Source: G965222535 sp965222535
GTDB lineage: Bacteria; Pseudomonadota; Gammaproteobacteria; HK1
Direction of reading: 5' to 3'
Length of the DNA: 64,000 bases
NCBI GenBank assembly: GCA_965222535.1
Contig: OZ244957.1
Location: 2,046,001-2,110,000 of the forward strand
This document shows, piece by piece, positions 56,201-62,231 of this stretch. The notes below the pieces were generated by a model that worked only from the letters and a program-made list of their open reading frames with translations, did not search any database and was not told the origin of the DNA. Made by a program: the position numbers and the translations under genes. The number at the start of each line of letters is the position of its first letter. The stretch's first letter is position 1.

Positions 56201-56302
56201 AATCTTTTGGACCCAACAAGGCAAGATATTCTGGTGAAAAAATTACTCGATCAGCTGAATGCACTTGAAGCAAACAAGAAACTTCGGCTGGATAATACCT
56301 GA
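47282..56302 (+). CDS. Giant repeat-containing protein, 3006 residues, function unknown
   Basis: No family recognised and no signal peptide or membrane helix seen. Residues 1-230: Thr/Ser-rich leader, then a Gly/Ser/Thr-rich, probably beta-rich domain (LNLRLYSDTLMLSGAVSETF). About 357-916: AT-rich segment with different codon use, lysine/asparagine-rich, including a short EQARQ repeat (605-622, three 18-bp copies). About 916-1350: low-complexity, Ser/Asp-rich, with ten G at 50521-50530 encoding part of a Gly tract. About 1350-1370: lysine-rich linker (GGGKKKKVKAKKG). 1520-1558: basic helix (LWKRIKKLFSRK). 1559-2050: four 123-residue repeats. 2099-3006: six repeats of about 126-171 residues with Pro/Ala linkers. 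GAGGT precedes the ATG. The architecture resembles long secreted effectors or polymorphic surface/toxin proteins, but this is inference. A decayed IS1380 follows. Confidence 0.8.
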   Translation: MADDETSTTTTTSSEPQVSGEEERCALELRAETINLVAVKRAERRGVSDRLEIGKESASDTATGHEEVNVEGNYRLEGREIETSASIVKRTYRGRLNLRLYSDTLMLSGAVSETFAGVVTSGAGMCDVLGAAGGLRVTTSGDFRLINGLAGMEEKPGTSINDKLLLEIAATSFQREYGVASYKAAFASYSGEKLLSMEAGTWSMLKASLGFRQQIKGQAKIKSGRTAMRPNPGMAELPAESALGVPNLNTVRRGTKSSSKMITKGSKLRRINSLFSSRTAVAQADTVSDARKVGDATATDRVWNTEQLAIEITPRPPETARQLEELGGTPSTAVLPPAKTLEGSVNDLRSDLRRGFIKKEVDRYNQLIDFYKESIAHADLDPPILQAVKQGLDIKKMEELDRTYKILPIASKKAKVGYAESIDKLKYERNILRNINKKSNPLHLLTKEVGKTKDTQKIDFLRSITNKIKRIDEINPNDLRYHVDNITHTYTQNNSIFITGGEIKFNQLDDLYKLNSKQLDTLLIGNKNKGFRPYGELFDVDATYKVHSIEGADGEIHAYFIAGDRLIDEQGNIVQTSKVIDQEGNIIQPAKVQDSSGNAKQIDQAEQARQVEQARQAEQARQAAKAQENAEAIAQIKKTINSDIKSQLNEIKINQKTAKQISRIGDPLIIGGDPFEYMDHLLKRQLSRNKVQLLRNTDVYLNQIDPNAINIDISSLIVRKLQTEAAALSIPGYEKLDIISFNLIKKLSDVFDNADILRYPENSLSFPPNQLTNYTQGQNSINKIKRNAIARNEGNVKVYKGTLLAISDLENSKPINKKSIAFQTQRLNNSALSYRVGSDIVYALENGIDPEAYFKARQQYNPNAYASPDDADWLFQHEFEEYLVFDAPPSRREISNLSSSQDDIYDGTIQQINKTAGQGSLRSTEDATSGSRASSSFDDFLDDDFTSPLSALARHSDAGDVAGNTPIYVPVLPPMSPLSRSRNLGDVVTDSSHQSILFGDPSSGLNSNRVLNSLESRRARDSRDLSGLSLSPSQLRISPSKNTLNGDSSLSSARLSQSLETPAPELQHFSATWEGKGGSAGGGQAYPNTTRSLSRQSSTSTAVTDESSYHLDILFDNDGSDKSRLSSESTDLNDRLQTEHASLSAVEGKTDSSLYQSQLDDVDPIQQQLSQYEELSAGSREASRATNLSRTQNAGAELDFVTPEQIPDEWQPLANNVEGLSEGNQIVRINTTSGEAFLDNAGEVPLAPSNIPTSTDQNTAILRASINDLPGAGGLQNERHSAIRLSGSDNVTFDNNPTFSRYASEELKAYAAKPIDDVVNNRKSFNLNIELTPRENPFERKRAYQGPLNRGEGKAKGGGKKKKVKAKKGNPPSQNEKNPQELAKLKQGNAEQQRVYGELADAGNVGDEVRHYVAPQDEAQHFLPDEVLDDGILPADQLHTVAPAAPHKPLAKVEEDLLPAVMPLDGNHLQQQAAPIATFDEIQIAHQADNIAGAPVILEDLGLQGATALQKAAQQKKPPRLPNLWKRIKKLFSRKQANKAKGPKQLKKQAKKELKQARDAEISQAIQDKPQFYAQHFQNRIEDLTQQLGAADDARRADLETEIALYKVALERIDGGKSPSVAANQALHFLAKENGAAIPKGVATKYLDFVKGIDELQTQKIDAIKQNYKAQTANLNAVGRQDAEIRQAIQDKPQFYAQHFQNRIEDLTQQLDVADDARRADLETEIALYKVALDRIDGGKSPSVAANQALHFLAKENGAAIPKGVATKYLDFVKGIDELQTQKIDAIKQNYKAQTANLDAVGRQDAEIRQAIQDKPQFYAQHFQNRIEDLTQQLGAADDARRADLETEIALYKVALERIDGGKSPSVAANQALHFLAKENGAAIPKGVATKYLDFVKGIDELQTQKIDAIKQNYKAQTANLNAVGRQDAEISQAIQDKPQFYAQHFQNRIEDLTQQLGAADDARRADLETEIALYKVALERIDGGKSPSVAANQALHFLAKENGAAIPKGVATKYLDFVKGIDELQTQKIDAIKQNYKAQTANLNAVGRQDAGISQAVQDKPAANAPTLPPRGVPEPAPKPASTMKSSAAKADTATDVEEAKRIVPMEADDGIKQRIDELRNKQDKLEFDIGKHTELDYEITLLKKYEEGFAPNGGAEYIKSVKSKMESNGIFRSAKQDAIVKKLFDQLNALEANKKLPLDNAQPAAGKNSPIQLKPKAPEAHKTAAPSVTAPETPPKAAKTVDTATGAEEAKRIAPMDADAIKQRLAELENEEVQVRNKYPYDPSDPDEGALSEADELELLRRLDEIAHEEVFLKKYKEGFAPNGGAKYIKSVQLKLVDRNLLDPTRQNALVKKLFDQLNALEANKKLPLDNAKNAAGKNSPIQLKPKAPEAHKTAAPSVTAPETAPKAAKTVDTATGAEEAKRIVPREADDGIKQRIDELRNKQDKLEFDIGKHTELDYEITLLKKYEEGFAPNGGAEYIKSVKSKMESNGIFRSAKQDAIVKKLFDQLNALEANKKLPLDNAQPAAGKNSPIQLKPKAPEAHKTAAPSVTAPETPPKAAKTVDTATGAEEAKRIAPMEADDGIKQRIDELRNKQDKLEFDIGKHTELDYEITLLKKYEEGFAPNGGAEYIKSVKSKMESNGIFRSAKQDAIVKKLFDQLNALEANKKLPLDNAQPAAGKNSPIQLKPKAPEAHKTAAPSVTAPETAPKAAKTVDTATGAEEAKRIVPREADDGIKQRIDELRNKQALVEFDIGRHTELDYEITLLKKYEEGFAPNGGAEYIKSVKSELKSSGIFRSAKQDAIVKKLFDQLNALEANKKLPLDNAKNAAGKKSTLQPKSKVPKAHKTAVPSVTTPETAPKSTSTVTPSAAKTIDAATGAEEAKKISPMDADAINQRLAELENEEVQVRNKYPYDPSDPDEGALSEADELELLRRLDEIAHEEVFLKKYKEGFAPNGGAEYIKSVQLKLVDRNLLDPTRQDILVKKLLDQLNALEANKKLRLDNT
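49094..49147 (+). repeat. 18-bp tandem repeat, three copies
   Basis: GCAGAACAAGCACGGCAG is repeated three times with one variant base (GTAGAA in copy 2), encoding a charged EQARQ-type coiled-coil run in the giant protein. Such short repeats change copy number easily and keep frame. Confidence 0.85.
50521..50530 (+). repeat. Homopolymeric G10 tract within the giant gene
   Basis: Ten consecutive G follow GGCAGTGC and precede CAAGCC. Gain or loss of one base would shift the frame at about residue 1080 of 3006. Tracts of this length are typical slippage sites in phase-variable genes. Confidence 0.9.
51956..53431 (+). repeat. Four tandem 369-bp repeats
   Basis: Units begin at 51956, 52325, 52694 and 53063, each exactly 369 bases (123 codons). 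They differ at only a few positions (for example S/R at residue 5 of the unit, G/D, A/V, E/D, N/D), including at synonymous sites, so duplication is recent or maintained by gene conversion. A short fifth copy start (about 40 bases) follows at 53432. Each unit carries the motif DKPQFYAQHFQNRIEDLTQQ and is predicted helical. Confidence 0.95.
53576..56302 (+). repeat. Six tandem repeats of about 150 codons, two alternating types
   Basis: The anchor EEAKR recurs at 53576, 54029, 54542, 54995, 55448 and 55925 (periods 453, 513, 453, 453, 477 bases). Units are type A (DDGIKQRIDELRNKQ) or type B (QRLAELENEEVQVRNKYPYD, longer by about 20 residues), in the order A, B, A, A, A, B. All share EGFAPNGGA.YIKSV, KKLFDQLNALEANKKL and a Pro/Ala/Lys linker. 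Units 1, 3 and 4 are almost identical. Confidence 0.93.
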
Positions 56303-56403
56303 ATCCGCGAGTCAGGGATGTGTTGTATAATCATAAGTTGTTGATATAGAAGATATAATACGTTATTATAGGAGGTATTATAAACTCACTTTATAGGTGA
56401 AAG

Positions 56404-57791
56404 AAAATACAACGGTTTCAGATTAAACAATCCAAAAAGGAATACTACACCTCCCACTCGGGTTTGGCACTGATCGGGCTTGCCCTGAACCGCTACACCG
56501 GTTTGAAGAAGGAGCTACGAGCGTTGGCGAAACGCCACGGGATTCCGATTATGGAGCTGATTCGCACTTACGTAGGTCAACTGGCTTTGGGTAAGAGTGA
56601 TTTTGAGGCCATTTTGAAGGTCAGCAAGGATAGGATTTTTCAGCGTTCGCTGGGGATTGTGCGGATGCCTTCTTCGGCACGACTCCGGCAACGTTTTGAT
56701 GAGGAAGCGAGGGAAATAATACCCTGGGTGGATAAGGCGTGTGTGGATTTGATACGGCAGACGGGTGCCCCTATCAGTGCATTGTCTAGTGGTCATGTTG
56801 CTCTGGACATGGATGGTTTTCCGATGGATAACAGCAGGACAAAAAAGGAGGAGGGATCCCGCACCTACAAGGGGTACGCCGGTTACGTTCCGATGGCAGC
56901 CTATCTGGGGCGAGAGGGATGGAATATCGGTATAGAGCTTCGTGAAGGGAAGGGGCACGGCCAAAAGGAGTTTGGCTATGTCTTGGAACGGGTGCTGCCA
57001 CGGGCACGTCAACTGGTTGGTGCCGAGGGGGAAGCTACTACTGCGTCTGGATTCAGGCCATGATGCCCAAGAGAACCGAGAGCGGCTCGTGCAGGAAGCG
57101 CAAGTCGACTTCCTGATCAAATGGAATCCTCGCCAACAAAAGCCGGAAGAATGGCAAAGGCGTGCTGAAAAGCCGGCCTTGGGAACGGAAGAGACTACCT
57201 GGCGGGTCGAATGGAGCCATCCTCGGGAGGGGAAACGGGTGGCTTTATTCAGCCAACGGATAGAGGAGCACTATACTCGCGGTCCCCGCAAAGGCGAGAG
57301 CTACACTCTCCGTCGCGTCGTTCGGATCACCGAACGTCACATTGATAAGAAAGGCCAACTCCTGTTGATTCCCGAGATAACGCTTTCGGGTTGGTGGACC
57401 ACGCTTGATGAACCGAGCCACGCCAACCAGCGCATTATTAAACTCTATAAAGACCATGCCACATCGGAACAATTCCATAGCGAGTTCAAAAGCGACCTAG
57501 ACTTGGAGCGCTTGCCATCGGGAAAGTTCGACACCAATGACTTGGTTCTGACTTTGGGGGCTCTGACCTACAACATTGAAGCGTTGGATCGGCTTGATGG
57601 GTTTAACCGGCCCTCGCTCACCGGTTCGGCATCCAGCCAAGAGACGGCGGCTCCGAACGGTGATGCAGGAGTTGATGTACTTGGCAGCAAGGGTGATCGA
57701 GAGTGGACGCCGCCTCAAACTCCAATTTAGCCGCTACTGCCCGGGCTTTGAGGCCTTCCAGTATGTTTACCAGAAATCAGCCTACGGATAG
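56404..57791 (+). pseudogene. IS1380-family transposase, frameshifted
   Basis: Three frames together give one transposase. Frame 1 (to about 57030): FQIKQSKKEYYTSHSGLALI, LDMDGFPMDNSRTKKEEG, SRTYKGYAGYVPMAAYLG. Frame 2 (about 57030-57575): LLLRLDSGHDAQENRERL, LLLIPEITLSGWWTTL, YKDHATSEQFHSEFKSDLDL, ERLPSGKFDTNDLVLTLGAL. Frame 3 (from about 57576): RWIGLMGL, RHPAKRRRLRTVMQELMYLA. These match IS1380 DDE transposases. The first shift is at a run of five G near 57029; the second is a one-base change near 57574. No ATG is in frame at the left end. The terminal repeats were not identified. Confidence 0.85.
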
Positions 57792-58236
57792 AATGCCACC
57801 CGATTAGAAACCAGCCAGCAGAAGGTACGATCGGCAAGACCGAGGAAACACTGCGTCTATTCGGCCTGAAACCAAGAGAAAACGGCTGACCCAGGAGAAG
57901 AATCACTTGGCATCGTCAGCAATAACGGCCTTATTCGTGGACATCAGGTACGAGGAATCAAAAATCAGGAGAGTAATCCTTGTGGAACCCTATCGGCATC
58001 AGTCAATTCACGGATTCAAGTTTTTAATCAAGAGCGCCTAACGGCGCTTGTTGCGCTGACCGGCATAGACCGCGAGGCGGCACCATGAAATAATTGCAGG
58101 AAGGGTCATTGCCCCTATTCTAGAGCCCTGCCATCACTATGCCAGAGCCTTACTACCGTCCCCGGCCATGCACTGCGTTATGTGAACTGAAGAGTTATCG
58201 CTGCGTACTGGCGCATCAGTGGCACAGTCAACCCGT
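57792..58236. other. Gap after the IS1380 remnant
   Basis: About 445 bases with no gene I can support. GCGCCTAACGGCGC near 58035 is a small palindrome. Confidence 0.5.
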
Positions 58237-58716
58237 ATGAAACATGCTCTGTTGTTGAAGCGTTGGTTGCTGGTATTGTCCCTCGCGATAATACTGGTCG
58301 CTTGCGCTTCGGCACCAGTGCAGGAAATGAGCGATGCACGCCTTGCGCTTGATGCCGCGCGCAAGGCAAATGCGGATCGGCTCATCCCATCGGTTTATGC
58401 ACAAGCCGTTGGGTATCTGCAAGACGCTTCCCGAATGCTTTACTTCGGTCAATACCAGTACTCTCGCGAGCAGGCACTGAAAGCGATTGCACAAGCGCAG
58501 GCGCTGCGAGAACTGGCATTGCGCTTACAGCGGGCAAAGCATGTCATCGAAAATATAGAAAATCACGATGCCGACTGGTATGAAGCCCACAGTCTGATGC
58601 TTACCGCCTATAAAGCGGCGGCTGAAGGGTGGCTGAACGAAGCCAATCAACTCGCAGGGTATGCCCTGCGGCGTGTTAGCATTGATGCGCCTGTCGAAGC
58701 CGCCCCGAAACAATAA
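58237..58716 (+). CDS. DUF4398-type lipoprotein
   Basis: 159 residues. A signal peptide with lipobox LVAC puts the acylated cysteine at residue 23. The mature part has helical repeats: MSDARLALDAARKANADRLI, ALKAIAQAQALRELALRLQR. The DUF4398 pattern (alanine-rich helices starting near a conserved A/D-R-A-Ala segment) fits; such proteins are often encoded near OmpA-type envelope proteins. No ATG other than 58237 fits the signal peptide; the frame begins 18 bases earlier. Function unknown. It precedes pdxJ by about 110 bases. Confidence 0.75.
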   Translation: MKHALLLKRWLLVLSLAIILVACASAPVQEMSDARLALDAARKANADRLIPSVYAQAVGYLQDASRMLYFGQYQYSREQALKAIAQAQALRELALRLQRAKHVIENIENHDADWYEAHSLMLTAYKAAAEGWLNEANQLAGYALRRVSIDAPVEAAPKQ

Positions 58717-58829
58717 CCCTCTATTATTTCCCTCGTCAAAGCCACATGCTGCGTTGCTCATGTCGCTGAGATGCGCTGGATGTCAGCGCAGTGAGGGCAT
58801 TGACAACCCCTCTTGCGGAATCATGAGCG

Positions 58830-59555
58830 ATGACGGCACTGAGCGTTAATCTCAACAAGATCGCGTTGTTACGCAACTCACGGGGACGTAACTACCCCAA
58901 TGTCGTTGAGTTTGCGACACGCTTCCTAGAACGCGGAGTGAATGGGATCACGATTCACCCACGTCCCGATCAGCGCCATATCAGGACCGCCGATGTTTAT
59001 GATTTGGGGGTGCTGCTATCCTCTTACGCGGCGGCTGAACTGAACATTGAAGGTTACCCAAGCGATGGTTTTTTGCAGTTGATTGCAGCAACCTCCCCCG
59101 ACCAAGTGACGCTGGTGCCGGACGCTTTGAACCAATTGACGTCCGATCATGGTTGGGACGTGCGCCGCCATCAGGCGTGGCTTCGGGATATTGTCACAAG
59201 GCTCCACGATTACGGTTGCCGGGTCGCACTGTTCGTCGATCACGATGCAGCGCAAATGCAATACCTGACAGCGCTGCAGGTTGATCGGATTGAACTCTAC
59301 ACGGAACGCTATGCCGCCGCGTTTGGCAGTGCTGAACAGGAGACAGTACTGGCGCAATATGCCGCTGCCGTGAACGCGGCACTGGCGGTCGGGGTGCAGG
59401 TCAATGCCGGACACGATCTAAATTTAAACAATCTGGCGCGTTTCCTGTCGATTGGCGACATCCTTGAAGTGTCGATCGGTCATTCACTGACAGTGGAATG
59501 CCTTGAGCTTGGCATGGCGGCGGTGATCCAACGCTATCTCGCTATTTGCCATTGA
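58830..59555 (+). CDS. pdxJ: Pyridoxine 5'-phosphate synthase
   Basis: Condenses 1-deoxy-D-xylulose 5-phosphate with 3-amino-2-oxopropyl phosphate, the ring-closing step of DXP-dependent vitamin B6 synthesis. The 241 residues form a TIM barrel with LSVNLNKIALLRNSRGRNYP, GITIHPRPDQRHI, ELNIEGYP, PDQVTLVPD, VALFVDHDA, IELYTERYA and VNAGHDLNLNN, all standard landmarks. The protein is typical in length. The gene converges with ffh. No acpS neighbour is visible. Confidence 0.96.
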   Translation: MTALSVNLNKIALLRNSRGRNYPNVVEFATRFLERGVNGITIHPRPDQRHIRTADVYDLGVLLSSYAAAELNIEGYPSDGFLQLIAATSPDQVTLVPDALNQLTSDHGWDVRRHQAWLRDIVTRLHDYGCRVALFVDHDAAQMQYLTALQVDRIELYTERYAAAFGSAEQETVLAQYAAAVNAALAVGVQVNAGHDLNLNNLARFLSIGDILEVSIGHSLTVECLELGMAAVIQRYLAICH

Positions 59556-59611
59556 AGCAGGGGCGGGGCAGGGTAGATGGTGACAGAAAAGCTTTGCGCA
59601 GGGGGTTTAAA

Positions 59612-60988
59612 TCAGCGCCGGAACGTTGATGCCTGTGATGCCATTGCTCCTTTGAATCCACGCAACAGGTTTTTCATGCCGCCTTGCTTCTTCATCCGTT
59701 TTATCATTTTCTGCATCTGCGCGAATTGCTTGAGCAAGCGGTTGATGGTTTGTACCGAATTGCCTGAGCCAAGAGCAATACGCTGTTTGCGGGAGCCTTT
59801 GAGCAGGGTTGGGAAGCGGCGCTCGCGTAGAGTCATGGAACTGATAATGGCCAGCATTTGCACGATCTCTTTGTCGCTGAAGCGTGCGCGCGCCTGCTCT
59901 GACAACGCGCCTGCAGCGGGTAGTTTATCCAACATGCTGCTGATCCCGCCAAGACTGCGCATCTGCTGCAACTGCTGTGAAAAATCCTCTAGGTCAAAGG
60001 GTTTGCCCTTGGCTAGGCGTTGCATCAGTTGCTCACTCTTGTGGCGGTCAACTTTTTGTTCTACTTCCTCTATCAGAGTCAGCACGTCACCCATGCTGAG
60101 GATGCGTGATGCCATGCGATCCGGATGAAACCGCTGTAAGGCGTCGATTTTTTCGCCGTCACCGATGAACTTGATCGGCTTACCGGTGACGGCGCGCACC
60201 GACAGTGCAGCCCCGCCACGGGCATCGCCATCGGTTTTGGTGAGAATGACGCCTGTCAGCGGCAGCGCCTGATCGAACGCTTTGGCGACCTTAGCGGCAT
60301 CCTGACCGGTCATGCTATCGACCACAAACAAGGTCTCCGCGGGCTTCGCGAGCGCATGAATTTGCTTGATTTCGTCCATCATCGGATCATCGATATGCAA
60401 ACGTCCGGCAGTATCGATAATCAGCACATCAGCACGCTGTTGCGTGGCTTGCTGAAGGGCCGCTGCGATGATTGGCTGCGGTGCCTTTGGGGTGGTCAAA
60501 GGTGGCGCAAAGAACGTAACCCCAATGCTGTCGGCCAGAATGCGCAATTGCTCGATCGCCGCCGGTCGGTACACATCGCAACTGGTAACGCTGACTTTCT
60601 TTTGCTGCTGTTGTTTGAGCCAGAGTCCGAGTTTAGCCACCGTCGTGGTCTTACCGGCACCCTGTAATCCAGCCACTAGGATAACCACAGGCGGTGTTGC
60701 ATCGAGGTTCAGGGGGGCGTTGCTATCCCCCATCAGGCGCGTCAGTTCATCACGCACCACCCTGATCAGAGCCTGCCCTGGAGAAAGGCTCCGCATGACC
60801 TCCTGACCAAGCGCCAAGCTGCGTACACGGCTGATAAAATCCTTCACCACCGGCAGCGCAACATCGGCCTCAAGCAATGCAATGCGTACCTCGCGCAGCG
60901 CTTCGCTGATATTCTCCTCGGTCATGCGAGCCTGACCGCGCAACCGATCGAGGGTTTTGCTCAAACGTTTAGTCAGTGATTCAAACAT
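59612..60988 (-). CDS. ffh: Signal recognition particle protein Ffh
   Basis: The GTPase of the bacterial SRP, which binds 4.5S RNA and hydrophobic signal sequences. The 458 residues have the N domain (MFESLTKRLSKTLDRLRGQA), the G domain with GLQGAGKTTTVAKL, DTAGRLH, TKTDGDARGG and FIGDGEKID, and a methionine-rich M domain from about residue 320 with RIALGSGNSVQTINRLLKQF and MIKRMKKQGGMKNLLRG. The order and length are typical. It is read towards pdxJ, with 56 bases between the two stop codons. Confidence 0.97.
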   Translation of the reverse strand: MFESLTKRLSKTLDRLRGQARMTEENISEALREVRIALLEADVALPVVKDFISRVRSLALGQEVMRSLSPGQALIRVVRDELTRLMGDSNAPLNLDATPPVVILVAGLQGAGKTTTVAKLGLWLKQQQQKKVSVTSCDVYRPAAIEQLRILADSIGVTFFAPPLTTPKAPQPIIAAALQQATQQRADVLIIDTAGRLHIDDPMMDEIKQIHALAKPAETLFVVDSMTGQDAAKVAKAFDQALPLTGVILTKTDGDARGGAALSVRAVTGKPIKFIGDGEKIDALQRFHPDRMASRILSMGDVLTLIEEVEQKVDRHKSEQLMQRLAKGKPFDLEDFSQQLQQMRSLGGISSMLDKLPAAGALSEQARARFSDKEIVQMLAIISSMTLRERRFPTLLKGSRKQRIALGSGNSVQTINRLLKQFAQMQKMIKRMKKQGGMKNLLRGFKGAMASQASTFRR

Positions 60989-61139
60989 AGGTCTATTGGG
61001 TTCTATGGCAGGGACAACAGCAACAACAAAGGGAGAGCGACCCCGTGATGTGGATCGGTCGGGGTAGGGCTTAGCGACAACTGATGCGATATTATCGGTT
61101 TTTCTGCTGTAATTGCAAAACGCATTGGAATCTGGATGC

Positions 61140-61230
61140 TGCGCAAAACCTCAAGCGGGATGGGCGGAGGGGGTGAATAGATAAAACCGTTAGTAGAGCA
61201 GGGTATTGATTTGTAACTTTTTTCCCGAGA
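61140..61230 (-). repeat. Palindromic element, decayed right-half fragment
   Basis: GCAAAACCTCAAGCGGGATGGGCGGAGGGGGTG corresponds to the right part of the element in inverted orientation (compare GACCTTGAG..GGGATGGGGGTG at 16735); only short stretches are conserved. Confidence 0.45.
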
Positions 61231-61282
61231 CGCGCCTGTTGAGGGTTTATGATTTGGGTTAAGGGTTGAGAGGGAGAGATTA

Positions 61283-61313
61283 TTTACAGTCTACCGGCAA
61301 GTATTTTTATAAT
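61283..61313 (+). promoter_or_regulatory. Candidate nadK promoter
   Basis: TTTACA (61283-61288) and a perfect TATAAT (61308-61313) with a 19-base spacer, 43 bases before the nadK start. The spacing is slightly long. Confidence 0.4.
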
Positions 61314-61356
61314 GCACACTTTTATGATGTAAGAAAAATTGCTTGTGGAGCCTTAT

Positions 61357-62229
61357 ATGATGTTCCAGACCATTGGGATCATTGGTAAAGTCAGTGATGC
61401 GCGCTTTGTCGCGACGCTGCGGCGGCTCGTGCTGTTGTTGCGGCAACGCAACATCCAGCCGTTGGTCGAAGCTGCAGTAAGTAACGCAGTGCGGGACCTT
61501 GAGCTGACCGCGGTGAGCCGTGAGGTGTTAGGGGAAACCGCAGATTTGGTCGTCGTTATCGGCGGCGACGGGACGCTTCTTCGAGCTGCGCGTGCGTTGA
61601 TCGAGTACGAAACGCCGTTGCTGGGGGTGAACTTAGGACACGTCGGATTTATGGCGGATATCGCGCCGGATGAGATCAGTACTCAGATGAGCCGTATTAT
61701 AGACGGTGACTACCAGCAGGAATCACGGTTTTTGATCGCCGCTAGGATCATGCGCAAAGGACAGCCGATCTGGCATTCTACGGCGACCAACGAGTGCGTT
61801 GTGCATACGAGCGACATCGCACGCTTAATCGAATTCAGAGTTTATGTCAACCACCAGCCGGTTTCCCAGCAACGCGCCGACGGGATCATTACCGCCACGC
61901 CGACCGGTTCCACTGCGTATGCACTGTCGGCGGGGGGGCCTATTATGCACCCTTCGCTGGGTGCGTTAGTGATCGTCCATATATCACCGCATACTTTATC
62001 CAGTCGGCCACTGGTGTTGCCAGCGGACAGCCGCATCGAGATCGAGTTGAGCACCACTCGCGGCGAGCAAGCCCAGGTGACTTGTGACGGTCAGCAGACA
62101 CACCCCCTTTGCATCGGCGACAGGATTCTGATACACCAGCTAAAAACGCCGCTGCAGTTGCTTCATCCGAGCAATTACAATTACTTTGGTACGTTACATA
62201 CCAAGCTCTGCTGGGGGACGGTGCCGTAA
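61357..62229 (+). CDS. nadK: NAD kinase
   Basis: Phosphorylates NAD to NADP using ATP. About 290 residues with the family GGDGTLLRAAR motif, NLGHVGFMADI, TNECVVH and TATPTGSTAYALSAGGPI. I choose ATG 61357 because GTGGAG lies 6-8 bases upstream; an in-frame TTG at 61339 is less likely. The stop is separated from recN by two bases, and the nadK-recN pair is a common gammaproteobacterial arrangement. Confidence 0.96.
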   Translation: MMFQTIGIIGKVSDARFVATLRRLVLLLRQRNIQPLVEAAVSNAVRDLELTAVSREVLGETADLVVVIGGDGTLLRAARALIEYETPLLGVNLGHVGFMADIAPDEISTQMSRIIDGDYQQESRFLIAARIMRKGQPIWHSTATNECVVHTSDIARLIEFRVYVNHQPVSQQRADGIITATPTGSTAYALSAGGPIMHPSLGALVIVHISPHTLSSRPLVLPADSRIEIELSTTRGEQAQVTCDGQQTHPLCIGDRILIHQLKTPLQLLHPSNYNYFGTLHTKLCWGTVP

Positions 62230-62231
62230 TC

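Larger units (their letters stand above)
60989..61356. other. Divergent gap between ffh and nadK
   Basis: Holds a decayed right half of the palindromic element at about 61140-61230 and the nadK promoter candidate. The promoter of ffh is expected here on the opposite strand. Confidence 0.5.

Noticed and set aside
47282..56302. Interpretation of the giant gene as an RTX, FHA/CdiA or Rhs protein
   Set aside because: No GGxGxDxxx nonapeptides, no FHA-type secretion domain, no YD repeats and no signal peptide are visible.
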